Notes: generated by a model not told the origin, from the sequence alone. Counted from the first letter of the stretch, positions 1-7,544 are shown. The stretch: DNA of 64,000 nucleotides from Candidatus Levyibacteriota bacterium (GCA_027334565.1 DAHWUP010000004.1:36882-100881); one strand, 5' to 3'. Program-made: numbers and translations.

Positions 1-310
1 GTTCAGGGTAAACGGAGTGGTCGAGGATAGGCCGAGAATCGTTAACACCGGTGGTAACGGACATTCAAACGGCGCAACCACCGGGACCGTGGCCATAACC
101 CACGCCCCGGTTCCAGCCGACCTGGACGCTCCGAATGAAGAAATAGTTAAAATCCAACAATTGACGCTTCAAACGCCCCAAGGGACACTGTCTGCTACTG
201 AAGGTACGGCAACGGGACTTTATGACATCTGCCCCGACTGTGGCGCGGCAAGCCTTGCATACGAAGAAGGCTGCAAAAAATGCTACTCCTGCGGTTATTC
301 CGAGTGCTGA
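1..310 (+). CDS. nrdJ: Adenosylcobalamin-dependent (class II) ribonucleotide reductase, C-terminal end
   Basis: Only the last ~100 codons are in the window; the frame is open from base 2, so the gene begins upstream. The final 26 residues carry six cysteines spaced as in the swinging tail of B12-dependent ribonucleotide reductases (CPDCG ... EGCKKC ... CGYSEC). In that family the tail passes electrons from thioredoxin to the active site that reduces ribonucleotides to deoxyribonucleotides. Before it lies a low-complexity Gly/Asn/Thr linker, which fits a mobile tail. The next gene, a cobalamin adenosyltransferase 47 bases on, makes the cofactor this enzyme needs and supports the call. The catalytic barrel cannot be seen here. 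Confidence 0.88.
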   Translation, partial: FRVNGVVEDRPRIVNTGGNGHSNGATTGTVAITHAPVPADLDAPNEEIVKIQQLTLQTPQGTLSATEGTATGLYDICPDCGAASLAYEEGCKKCYSCGYSEC

Positions 311-357
311 TTCATTAAAAAGGATAAAATAGGGACAATTCTTATTGTTAAAATATT

Positions 358-903
358 ATGTCCATTTATACGAAATTTGGCGATAAAGGAAAGACAAGTT
401 TATTTGCAGGAAGGGTCGTTTCCAAATCAAGCGTAAGGGTTAACACCTATGGGTCGCTGGACGAACTCAATAGTTATCTGGGGGTCATCTTATCCAAGAT
501 AAAAAACAAAAAGATTAGGCAAGAGTTAACACTGGTCCAAAACGATTTGTTTGAAATAGGCGCATATCTTGCCAACCTTTCTTATAGCAAAGGACAGGCG
601 CTTGATAAATATTTAGAAAAAAGGGTTTCGCAGTTTGAAAAAGAGATTGACACGTTAACGAACACAATGCCACCTCTTAAAAATTTCATTTTACCGGGAG
701 GTTCCGAGACCGGCGCTAATTTGCATTTTTCCAGGACCTTAACCAGGAGGGCGGAAAGGCGCGTCGTCGAACTTTCGGAAAAAGAAAAAGTAAGCCCGAA
801 GGTACTGATATACATGAACAGACTTTCGGACCTGCTTTTTACTTTTGCTAGATTTATAAATAAAGAAAATAAAGTTAAAGAAATTATTTGGTCGTCACGA
901 TAG
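358..903 (+). CDS. ATP:cob(I)alamin adenosyltransferase, PduO type
   Basis: Transfers the adenosyl group of ATP to cob(I)alamin, giving coenzyme B12. The 181-residue length is normal for the family. The N-terminal ATP loop (YTKFGDKGKTSLF, residues 4-16), the YGSLDELNSYLG helix (31-42), the RRAERRVVEL helix (130-139) and NRLSD (154-158) are PduO signatures. It follows the B12-dependent reductase closely, so the pair probably forms an operon that activates scavenged cobalamin for DNA precursor synthesis. No corrin synthesis gene is visible here. The start is the ATG just after a TAAAAT hexamer. A cobalamin riboswitch begins directly after the stop codon but controls the next gene, not this one. 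Confidence 0.93.
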   Translation: MSIYTKFGDKGKTSLFAGRVVSKSSVRVNTYGSLDELNSYLGVILSKIKNKKIRQELTLVQNDLFEIGAYLANLSYSKGQALDKYLEKRVSQFEKEIDTLTNTMPPLKNFILPGGSETGANLHFSRTLTRRAERRVVELSEKEKVSPKVLIYMNRLSDLLFTFARFINKENKVKEIIWSSR

Positions 904-904
904 A

Positions 905-1009
905 ATAATTTCTTCGGGTGAAAGCCGGTGTAATCCCGGCGCTGTGCCGCAACTGTAAAGCCAGAGCCCCGTAAAAAATCTTCCGAGCAGAAGTATGTTT
1001 TTAATATAC
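905..1009 (+). promoter_or_regulatory. Cobalamin riboswitch aptamer
   Basis: The segment holds the conserved cobalamin aptamer core: GCCGGTGTAAT, then CCCGGC, then GCCGCAACTGTAAAGCC (about 922-963). These match the GGUG-AA-UCC and CCGCAACUGUAA blocks of the Rfam cobalamin family. The 3' part is shorter and less typical, so it may be a reduced subtype. It starts at the stop codon of the adenosyltransferase gene. A TAGAAT hexamer at 901-906 could be its own -10 box, but the -35 is poor, so read-through from the upstream operon is equally possible. By family precedent, binding of cobalamin turns the downstream gene off. Confidence 0.85.
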
Positions 1010-1035
1010 AACTCCTCGGAATTTGAGGAGTTTTT
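1010..1035 (+). promoter_or_regulatory. Riboswitch expression platform: hairpin containing the ribosome binding site
   Basis: AACTCCTC (1010-1017) pairs perfectly with GAGGAGTT (1025-1032) around a 7-nt loop, and a run of five T runs straight into the ATG at 1036. The 3' arm contains the Shine-Dalgarno sequence GAGGAG at the right distance from the ATG. Folding would hide the ribosome site, and with the T-run it could also act as a terminator. The same design occurs before metK at 56602-56630. Confidence 0.75.
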
Positions 1036-2190
1036 ATGTATTTGGAAACATCAAGGCATTATGATTTTCAACAACCCGGGCATGAAACGCAGGGCTTACC
1101 CCGTTCGCCTCTTGCCTACGATCCGACCCTAGACTTTTCATATTATCATGCGCTTTCGGAAGGAAAACTCAATATAGGTAAGGATGACCTTGATGCATAC
1201 ATCAAGCGGCAATTGGTAACCAATTTAAGCGAAAGGTTTGATATGCCCCTAAGCGTTACCAACTATAAAATAAGAGACGGACAAATTTACGGAGAAAATA
1301 CCGATTTGCCGTTTACGGAAATGATTAAGCGGGGAATAGACCACCGACAAAAATACGGAAATCCCTTAGATTTCTCAAGAGAAGAAGCAGAGCTTACGGG
1401 ATTTTTAAAAGTCCAGGCGGTATTGACAGACCCTAAAACTCCTTTGGGCACCGTAATGATATCGGTTTCACCAAGAGGACAAGAGGGATCATCCTATCAA
1501 CATAATTTTGTGGACGGGATGGAAGTAAAAGAGGATGAAACAGGCTCCAGGTTTATTGAGTCAACCAGATACGGTTCGTCATTAACCTTGAGCGAATTTT
1601 CGGACAGGTTGAATCAACTAGGTGAAATGAACGCGTACGATGGAGCAAACGATGCTTATTTTCTTTCACACCCGTTACGGGTAAATGGAATTTCGAAACA
1701 ACAAGTGCGCTCGTTATTTGCGAACGAAGACGGAAAAGTCACGGATGATGAATTTGATTTTATCCTGCAGCAGTCGGCGCCTGTTTGGGAGCATTATCGC
1801 AAAACCATGGCCGATTTGGATCTTGAAAATGCACTACTTAGTTTTAACGCCGGCCTGAATATAGCGGATGAGGCGCTGAAAACTTATCGGGGGGGGAAAG
1901 GGACTGGTCTTAGAAGCGGTAACCTTAACGAAATAATTGATGTCTATGGCAGGATCCCGGTTAGACAGGTAATGGTAGGGTGCGGTTCTTCTTCGGGATT
2001 TGATATTCCAAACGGTCCGGTAAATGCGTTAAGGCAAAATTCGCCCTTCAGCGTTTCGGAATTTGGTAAATTAACCGATCGATATGGGGAAAGGTCGTTT
2101 GATTGTCCGCATTGTGGTTGGAAAAATTCCCGCCCCGAAAACCAGCTGGTTGAAAAATGTAGCCATTGCGGCGGAAGCGTCAGATGCTGA
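1036..2190 (+). CDS. Unknown protein under cobalamin riboswitch control, with C-terminal four- to five-cysteine knuckle
   Basis: I do not recognise a family with a known function. The 384-residue protein has no signal peptide or membrane segment, so it should be cytosolic. Visible features are an MVGCGSSSGF motif near residue 315 and a C-terminal zinc-ribbon-like knuckle with cysteines at 357, 360, 375, 378 and 384. The arrangement CPxCG ... CxxCG ... C as the very last residue resembles the redox tail of the B12-dependent reductase encoded at 1-310. Translation starts at the ATG set by the GAGGAG in the riboswitch hairpin. Classical B12-riboswitch targets are transporters or B12-independent isozymes; this soluble protein is neither by appearance. 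A role in cobalamin handling or as a reductase partner is inference only. Confidence 0.8.
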   Translation: MYLETSRHYDFQQPGHETQGLPRSPLAYDPTLDFSYYHALSEGKLNIGKDDLDAYIKRQLVTNLSERFDMPLSVTNYKIRDGQIYGENTDLPFTEMIKRGIDHRQKYGNPLDFSREEAELTGFLKVQAVLTDPKTPLGTVMISVSPRGQEGSSYQHNFVDGMEVKEDETGSRFIESTRYGSSLTLSEFSDRLNQLGEMNAYDGANDAYFLSHPLRVNGISKQQVRSLFANEDGKVTDDEFDFILQQSAPVWEHYRKTMADLDLENALLSFNAGLNIADEALKTYRGGKGTGLRSGNLNEIIDVYGRIPVRQVMVGCGSSSGFDIPNGPVNALRQNSPFSVSEFGKLTDRYGERSFDCPHCGWKNSRPENQLVEKCSHCGGSVRC

Positions 2191-2218
2191 CCGGTGATGT
2201 TTTGAAGGTGAATTTTAA

Positions 2219-2247
2219 TTGTCCTTTAAGTGTAATAATGGTATCAT
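2219..2247 (+). promoter_or_regulatory. Promoter with leaderless geometry
   Basis: TTGTCC (2219-2224), a 17-base spacer and TATCAT (2242-2247) form a standard sigma-70-like promoter. The ATG at 2254 lies six bases after the -10 box, about where transcription should start. Confidence 0.65.
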
Positions 2248-2253
2248 ATGCGT

Positions 2254-2763
2254 ATGGATAACACTGCCCAGACCAATCAATCGAATATTCAGGAAAGTTC
2301 TAATATTCAACCGAGCCAGTCTTCCAAGACCCAGCAGCCGGTGCCACAGCAACCGGCTACGCCTGTTGCATCTTCCAACAAAGAATTGGAAAAAAGCAGC
2401 GCATTTTCGGAAATAGTCAAACCTTCGGAGGAGGAAGTAAAGGTTGAGGAGGAATTGAAAAATGTCGGCGTTGTTGTTAATTCCGATAAACCGAAGCTGG
2501 ATAAGGTTCATGAGCAAATCGGGGTTAAGGCCTCCGCCGAAAGCGTTTCGGTTAGCACGTCTCCCCCGGCGAATATTACATTGCCTTTAAGCGAAGAGGA
2601 AGCGGACAGTGTCTTGAAAACCAAACAATCAAAATTCCATCTGCAGGAAAACGTGGGCGAGTTTGCGGGAGAATATACCGAGGACTCACTCCCTTTTTTG
2701 GCTGCGCTGGTTGTAAAAGTATTCAAGGAAATGCATAAGAAAATATTCAGAAGAAAAAAATAA
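2254..2763 (+). CDS. Hypothetical low-complexity protein preceding the VirD4-like ATPase
   Basis: About 169 residues, not recognised. The first ~60 residues are rich in Gln, Ser, Pro and Asn and look disordered. A Glu/Lys-rich middle follows, then a better ordered C-terminal ~45 residues ending in a basic KKIFRRKK tail. There is no signal peptide. An ATG six bases upstream (2248) is in frame, but 2254 fits the promoter geometry better. The gene ends one base before the VirD4-like ATPase, so the two are almost certainly co-transcribed. A role as adaptor or accessory of that ATPase is a guess from position. Confidence 0.7.
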   Translation: MDNTAQTNQSNIQESSNIQPSQSSKTQQPVPQQPATPVASSNKELEKSSAFSEIVKPSEEEVKVEEELKNVGVVVNSDKPKLDKVHEQIGVKASAESVSVSTSPPANITLPLSEEEADSVLKTKQSKFHLQENVGEFAGEYTEDSLPFLAALVVKVFKEMHKKIFRRKK

Positions 2764-2764
2764 A

Positions 2765-5137
2765 ATGGGCAGTTCATATATTTATTCCAATATTAACAAT
2801 CTATTGACGGCGCTGGTTTTAGCGGTGGTTATTCTTGCGGTTACGGCGGGATTGATACTGGGAGGATTATATCTTTTTCTCATCTGGTATAAAAACAGGG
2901 ACAGGGAACAGCAGTCGTTGGATTCTACTTTGCTTCAAGTTTTGGTTCCGCGGGACAACGAAGTAAAAATCGACGCAGCAGAACAATTATTTTCAAGCCT
3001 AACCGGAGTCAGAACTCACGGAATGTTCGCATTTTTAAAAAATCCCCCACATATTTCTTTTGAAATCGTCGGGATGCCCGAAGATATCAGGTTCTATATA
3101 TATACTCCCAATAAATACCGTGATATTGTAGAAAAACAAATCAACGCTTCCTACCCCGATGCGGAAATAAGGGTGGTTGATGAGAAGCAGGCAAAGGAAG
3201 GGTTCATCATCGGAAACGAATATAATATTTTTAGTAAGGAGGGAAAAGTCGCTTTTGCTTCACTCAAGCTCAAGGATTCTAACTATAAACCGCTTAAGAT
3301 GTACAAGGATTTTGCGGTCGATCCGATGGCTTCAATGACCTCGGTTCTGGCGAAAATGAGTCAGGGGGAGGGCGCAGCGATTCAGATTTTGGTATCAGGA
3401 GCCGATTCTAAATGGAGCAAATCGGGAAGAAGCTATATTGCTACCACCAAGAAAAGCGAATCCAACCCCGAAACCGCCAAGTATTCATCCGATCCCAAAG
3501 AGCTTGAGGGAATTGAGAATAAGATTTCAAAACCGGGTTTTTATTCCGTGATAAGAATCGTAGTTTCCTCAATGTCTCAGGAAGCGGCCAGTGCACACCT
3601 TGAAAATATATTAACGGCCTTTACCCAGTTTGACGGCACCAACTCTTTAACTAAAAACAAACATTGGCTTAAAGGGGGATTCATCCAGGACTTTGTTTAC
3701 AGGTATTTTCCTACCCGTGGCAACCTTTCGGTCTTAACCAGCGAAGAGTTGGCCGGCGTTTTCCATCTGCCTAACAAAAGCGTTACCACACCGCACATTG
3801 AGTGGATCAATGCCAAACGGGCGCCGGCCCCGGCACAAATTCCATCATCCGGGCTTTATCTTGGAATGAGCACCTTTAGGGGGATTGCCAAACCGGTGTA
3901 TGTCCAGGAAGACGATAGAAGAAGACATATGTATATTATCGGTAAAACTGGTGTCGGAAAGTCGGAATTATTAAAACAAATGATCGTTCAGGATGTCAAT
4001 GAAGGCAAGGGCATCGGTGTAATAGACCCGCACGGGGATCTGATCGAGGATATCTTAAAACTGATCCCGCCGCAGCGGGCCGAAGATGTAATTTTGTTCG
4101 ACCCCTCGGATACCGAAAGACCGGCTGGTTTAAATATGCTCGAGGCGCAGACAGAACAGGAGAAACATTATATCGTATCTTCGATCGTTGGATTAATGTA
4201 CAAACTGTATGACCCCAATAAAACCGGGATTATCGGGCCGAGGTTTGAGCACGCGATCAGAAATGCCATGCTTACCGTGATGTACGAACCGGGTAGCACT
4301 TTTATCGAGGTGGTCAGGGCTTTAACCGATGCATCCTTTGTCCAGGAACTTTTACCTAAAGTCACCGATCCGATCGTCAGACGCTACTGGACCGATCAGA
4401 TTGCGCAAACCAGCGATTTTCATAAATCCGAAGTTTTAGATTATATTGTTTCGAAATTCGGTCGTTTCGTCACGAATAAAATGATGCGAAACATCATCGG
4501 TCAGTCCAAATCCGCTTTTGACTTTAGAAAAGTAATGGATGAGGGAAAAATACTTTTGGTCAATCTCTCCAAAGGGAAAATCGGTGAGGAGAACTCAAGT
4601 TTTTTGGGTTTGGTGATGGTACCGAAAATTCTGGTTGCAGCCATGAGCAGACAGGACGTTCCACAGGAACAAAGGAGGGATTTTTATCTATATGTCGACG
4701 AGTTCCAGAATTTTGCTACCCCCGATTTCGCGCAGATCCTTTCGGAAGCCAGGAAATACCGTCTTAATCTGATTGTCGCCAACCAGTTCATCGGGCAAAT
4801 GGAGGAGGAGGTCAAAAATGCCATCTTTGGGAATGTCGGGACGATCATGTCGTTTAGGGTGGGCGTCACCGATGCAAACTACCTTCAGCATGAGTTCCAG
4901 CCGACCTTTACCGAAGCGGATCTTATCAATGTCGATGTCTATAATGCTTTTGTCAAAACCATTGTCAACAACGAACCGGTCACCCCGTTTTCTATCGATA
5001 CCACCAAAGATATGACCAAGGAAAAAGGGATGGAGAACCCAAGGGTAGCGGAACTGATCAGGGAGCTTTCAAGGTTAAAATACGGAAAAGATGTCGTCAA
5101 CCTCGAGGCGCAGATCGCACAAAGAGCAAGACTTTAA
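2765..5137 (+). CDS. Membrane-anchored VirD4/TraG-like type IV secretion ATPase
   Basis: A 790-residue protein with one strong N-terminal membrane helix (about residues 15-43), a ~330-residue middle region and a C-terminal RecA-like motor. The Walker A motif GKTGVGKSE is near residue 393, followed by IGVIDPHGDLIEDI, typical of TraG/VirD4/DUF87 ATPases. The Walker B stretch YLYVDEFQNF is near 640, followed by a sensor-like IVANQF. In conjugation systems such proteins couple DNA or protein to a membrane channel. In CPR genomes they occur without an obvious full type IV system, as here, where no VirB proteins are visible. It follows 2254-2763 with no gap. Its cargo is unknown. Confidence 0.85.
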   Translation: MGSSYIYSNINNLLTALVLAVVILAVTAGLILGGLYLFLIWYKNRDREQQSLDSTLLQVLVPRDNEVKIDAAEQLFSSLTGVRTHGMFAFLKNPPHISFEIVGMPEDIRFYIYTPNKYRDIVEKQINASYPDAEIRVVDEKQAKEGFIIGNEYNIFSKEGKVAFASLKLKDSNYKPLKMYKDFAVDPMASMTSVLAKMSQGEGAAIQILVSGADSKWSKSGRSYIATTKKSESNPETAKYSSDPKELEGIENKISKPGFYSVIRIVVSSMSQEAASAHLENILTAFTQFDGTNSLTKNKHWLKGGFIQDFVYRYFPTRGNLSVLTSEELAGVFHLPNKSVTTPHIEWINAKRAPAPAQIPSSGLYLGMSTFRGIAKPVYVQEDDRRRHMYIIGKTGVGKSELLKQMIVQDVNEGKGIGVIDPHGDLIEDILKLIPPQRAEDVILFDPSDTERPAGLNMLEAQTEQEKHYIVSSIVGLMYKLYDPNKTGIIGPRFEHAIRNAMLTVMYEPGSTFIEVVRALTDASFVQELLPKVTDPIVRRYWTDQIAQTSDFHKSEVLDYIVSKFGRFVTNKMMRNIIGQSKSAFDFRKVMDEGKILLVNLSKGKIGEENSSFLGLVMVPKILVAAMSRQDVPQEQRRDFYLYVDEFQNFATPDFAQILSEARKYRLNLIVANQFIGQMEEEVKNAIFGNVGTIMSFRVGVTDANYLQHEFQPTFTEADLINVDVYNAFVKTIVNNEPVTPFSIDTTKDMTKEKGMENPRVAELIRELSRLKYGKDVVNLEAQIAQRARL

Positions 5138-5164
5138 GTTTCCGCTTTGCTATAATCATGGCAA

Positions 5165-5236
5165 GCGTCCATAGCTCAGCGGTAGAGCGCTACTCTTATA
5201 AAGTAGATGTCCTTGGTCCGAATCCAAGTGGACGCA
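5165..5236 (+). tRNA. tRNA-Ile (anticodon UAU)
   Basis: A complete cloverleaf: acceptor GCGTCCA/TGGACGC, D arm GCTC/GAGC with GG in the loop, anticodon stem CTACT/AGTAG with loop CTTATAA (anticodon TAT), T stem CTTGG/CCAAG and discriminator A. The 3' CCA is not encoded. The T loop is TCCGAAT, so position 55 is C instead of the near-universal T. A TATAAT box at 5151-5156 ends nine bases before the tRNA. The UAU anticodon reads AUA directly, whereas most bacteria use a lysidine-modified CAU tRNA. Confidence 0.87.
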
Positions 5237-5285
5237 CTTTCGGTTAATGTTATTAGACAAAGCTATCGGTTTAAAAAAGACTTTT

Positions 5286-5310
5286 GCGCACCGGTCATTT
5301 TCCGGTTCGC
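5286..5310 (+). other. Hairpin between tRNA-Ile and the recombinase gene
   Basis: GCG-c-ACCGG (5286-5294) pairs with CCGGT-t-CGC (5302-5310) around a 7-nt loop, with one bulged base on each side. It has no T-run, so it is not a clear terminator. The rest of 5237-5441 shows only one other weak hairpin and no gene. Confidence 0.4.
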
Positions 5311-5389
5311 GGATTTCATAAGATTATAACGTAAATTTCCTTCTAGGAAGAACATTTCAGTTCCTCCATGAAAATGGTCCCACAAAGCG

Positions 5390-5407
5390 AATCCTTCAGG
5401 ATTTTTA
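5390..5407 (+). terminator. Weak terminator-like hairpin
   Basis: AATCC, loop TTCA, GGATT, then TTTAAG. The stem is short and the T-run modest. It could end transcripts from the VirD4/tRNA-Ile side, but the evidence is thin. Confidence 0.3.
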
Positions 5408-5441
5408 AGTTTTATAACAGTTTTTTAACCGAGGAACGAAT

Positions 5442-6302
5442 TTACAATTCGGTCAGCGTGGAGGTTTCTTTGCCCCGGTCGGGAACATACTGAAGGTATC
5501 TTTCGGTGGTAGAAAGCCTTTTATGACCCAAAACCTTGGACAAAACTACCAAGGAGACGCCGTGTTTTAAGTGGTGGGCAACAAAGGTGTGTCTTAAATC
5601 GTTAACTTTAGCGTCTTTGATTTCCGCCAGCCTAAAGTATCTTTCTACCGCGGTCCTGATGTTTCTTATCAAAAACGGTTTTCCGCTTTTTGTAACGAAG
5701 ACGTGATCGTCCGAAACTTTTGGTCTTATTTCCAGATACCTGTCAAGTGCGCTCTGGGCACTTTTGTTTAACGGGACATTTCTTTCTTCATGTTTTTCAA
5801 AGGGGGAGATATGCAGAGAATCTTTTAATATATCCGAAAGCCTAAGATTTGCCAGTTCCCCGATCCTGATTCCGGTTTGAAGTAAAAGCTCGATTACCGC
5901 GAACATCCGCGAATCATTTCTGGCAGCATCCCTTAAAGCCCTGTATTCGGTAGGCGTCAAAATTCTGGGCGGTGCAAGTTGGTACTTAGGGTGCGCAACC
6001 AAAAGTGAAGGATCATCCGTGATATATTCGTTGACTTTTAAAAATCTGTAAAACGTTCTGGTCGAGTTGATTTTTCTGGAGACAGACTTTGGGGTATAAC
6101 CTTCCTTGCCTAATTTGGCCAAAAAGGCTTGGATATCTTCGGTCGACACCTCATGGATATTGTTTTTCTTTAATTCTTCCAAAAAAGTAATCAGCTGGTC
6201 GACATCCTTACCATAAGCAACCACCGTCGAAGCCGACTTTTGGTTTTGCTTTAAAAAATTCTTAAATTCCTCATGGGCATTTCTTAATGTCACCGGTTTC
6301 AT
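5442..6302 (-). CDS. Xer-type tyrosine recombinase
   Basis: A 286-residue site-specific recombinase of the XerC/XerD type, cutting and joining DNA through a tyrosine. It has an N-terminal SAM-like core-binding domain (about 5-90) and a C-terminal catalytic domain with TGIRIGEL (first Arg), LRHTF (second Arg), LGH and TTERYLQY (catalytic Tyr). The usual His three residues before the second Arg (PHxLRH in XerD) is Asn here (VNDLRH). Size and domain plan fit chromosome-dimer resolution, but a mobile-element integrase cannot be excluded, given the neighbouring tRNAs. It has its own promoter at 6356-6384. Confidence 0.88.
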   Translation of the reverse strand: MKPVTLRNAHEEFKNFLKQNQKSASTVVAYGKDVDQLITFLEELKKNNIHEVSTEDIQAFLAKLGKEGYTPKSVSRKINSTRTFYRFLKVNEYITDDPSLLVAHPKYQLAPPRILTPTEYRALRDAARNDSRMFAVIELLLQTGIRIGELANLRLSDILKDSLHISPFEKHEERNVPLNKSAQSALDRYLEIRPKVSDDHVFVTKSGKPFLIRNIRTAVERYFRLAEIKDAKVNDLRHTFVAHHLKHGVSLVVLSKVLGHKRLSTTERYLQYVPDRGKETSTLTEL

Positions 6303-6355
6303 AACTAAATAAGTTCAAAATATCCCTTACTTCAAAAGGCTATTTAATGTATCCT

Positions 6356-6384
6356 ATAATATCACCAATTTTCACAATAGTCAA
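6356..6384 (-). promoter_or_regulatory. Promoter of the Xer-type recombinase
   Basis: On the minus strand TTGACT (6384-6379), 17 bases, then TATTAT (6361-6356). The recombinase ATG is at 6302, so this transcript has a leader of about 45 bases, unlike many genes here. Confidence 0.6.
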
Positions 6385-6425
6385 GCACGAATACCTGCTT
6401 AATGTGTTATGATGATATTTGAATT

Positions 6426-6764
6426 ATGAAAAAGCTGGGATTTGTATTATTGGTTATAGTACTTTTGCTGATCGTCAACGGTTTGGTTCATTCCATCTTC
6501 GATTTGTGGCAAAAACAAAGCCTATTGACTCAAGCGCAACAAGAGCTAAACGCACAAAAGCTTAAAAACACCAAGTTAAAAGCAGAACTTTCTTACGTAC
6601 AAAGCCCTCAGTTTATTAACCAGACGGCCCGAAACGAACTTTTCCTGTCAAAGCCCGGAGAACAGCAAGTGATAATTGAGAATCAGACACCCAATTCAAG
6701 TAGGCCTGCGGCAACCGTGGATAATCGTCCGAATTGGCAAAAGTGGCTTCAGTTATTTTTCTAA
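6426..6764 (+). CDS. FtsB/DivIC-like septum formation protein
   Basis: A 112-residue bitopic protein: one N-terminal membrane helix (about 5-23), then a coiled-coil segment rich in Gln, Lys and Leu (about 30-60), then the short conserved tail PQFINQTARNEL ... PGEQQVIIE, which is the hallmark of the FtsB/FtsL/DivIC family. These proteins link early and late division proteins at the septum. A Pro/Asn-rich end of ~25 residues is additional. A TATGAT box lies 12 bases before the ATG. FtsB and DivIC cannot be separated by eye. Confidence 0.8.
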   Translation: MKKLGFVLLVIVLLLIVNGLVHSIFDLWQKQSLLTQAQQELNAQKLKNTKLKAELSYVQSPQFINQTARNELFLSKPGEQQVIIENQTPNSSRPAATVDNRPNWQKWLQLFF

Positions 6765-6794
6765 AGTACTAGGGGCGAGATTCAAATTGTTCAG

Positions 6795-6866
6795 TACCAA
6801 CGGCTGGATTCGAACCAGCGACTTGACGCTTATGAAACGTCCGCTCTACCCCTGAGCTACGTTGGC
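6795..6866 (-). tRNA. tRNA-Met (anticodon CAU), elongator type
   Basis: Minus-strand cloverleaf of 72 nt: acceptor GCCAACG/CGTTGGT (first pair G-U), D arm GCTC/GAGC, anticodon stem GACGT/GCGTC with loop TTCATAA, T arm GCTGG TTCGAAT CCAGC and discriminator A. No CCA is encoded. The paired first base and absence of the C1-A72 mismatch point to elongator Met. Because AUA can be read by the UAU tRNA at 5165, a lysidine tRNA-Ile is less likely but not excluded. The coding region 6846-7544 on the same strand ends inside this gene. Confidence 0.88.
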
Positions 6867-7544
6867 GTAATCAATTTGGGATAATCCTTCTAATAACCCC
6901 ATAATTTTACCATAAATCCTTGAAGGCTGCTGGACCCGGACTATAAGCGTACCATAATACTCGTTATAATTGGCATATATTTTTTTATTCTGTGCTTTTC
7001 TGAATACAGTTTTATTAAAGCGATTTATTGGAATTCCGGTTAACTCCGACCAATACCTTTTAATAATAGTATCCCGTTTCTTGTGGATGAGATTAATGCC
7101 GACATAACAATATATATCTTTATAATTAATATTTAGGCATTTCTGAAGCCACAAAATGAAAAATTTTACTAATTTTGGATCAGAATTACACAGTTCTATT
7201 TTTCTTCCTTTTTTGCTTCCTTCTCCCCAATATAAAGCAATACCTGCTATTAACATTTCTCTGTTTGTAAGCTTACCGATTTCTTTTATCCCCTGATTCT
7301 TATTTTTTTCAAAATTTTTTAACCATCTCTCCTTTTGTAATAATGCACTTTTTAATCTGCCGCGCTCTGACCCTAATATGCTTGATTTTCTTAGGTGCTC
7401 TAATTGTTCAACCGTTAAAATAATATCCCTTACCCAAATACTTGCTGAGCTTTTAGATACCCCGAGTTTTAAAGCAATTTCCTTTACGCTTTTGCCCCGT
7501 TTTCGCATCTGACGCGCCTTAATTCTCAATGAATATTTTGCCAT
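6846..7544 (-). CDS. HTH protein with LAGLIDADG-like region, ending inside tRNA-Met
   Basis: A 232-residue basic protein. Residues ~17-36 form a resolvase/Sigma-70-type helix-turn-helix (KSVKEIALKLGVSKSSASIW). From ~98 the segment ALYWGEGSKKG followed by ELCNSDPKLVKFF resembles the single-motif LAGLIDADG-like proteins common in CPR and Actinobacteria. The base mix is more AT-rich than most neighbours. The last seven codons and the stop (6866-6846) are the first 21 bases of tRNA-Met, which suggests insertion next to the tRNA or homing at it. Nuclease activity and target are not demonstrable from sequence. The intron-bearing tRNA lies 112 bases beyond its start, in divergent orientation. Confidence 0.72.
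   Translation of the reverse strand: MAKYSLRIKARQMRKRGKSVKEIALKLGVSKSSASIWVRDIILTVEQLEHLRKSSILGSERGRLKSALLQKERWLKNFEKNKNQGIKEIGKLTNREMLIAGIALYWGEGSKKGRKIELCNSDPKLVKFFILWLQKCLNINYKDIYCYVGINLIHKKRDTIIKRYWSELTGIPINRFNKTVFRKAQNKKIYANYNEYYGTLIVRVQQPSRIYGKIMGLLEGLSQIDYANVAQG

Noticed and set aside
5310..5340. AT-rich partly symmetric stretch near the Xer-type gene considered as a dif site
   Set aside because: It contains ATAA/TTAT and TAAAT pieces, but the arms and the 6-base centre do not align with the dif consensus.
5165..6302. tRNA-Ile plus recombinase as the edge of an integrated island
   Set aside because: No repeat of the tRNA-Ile 3' end was found nearby, and the recombinase has the size and plan of a housekeeping Xer protein.
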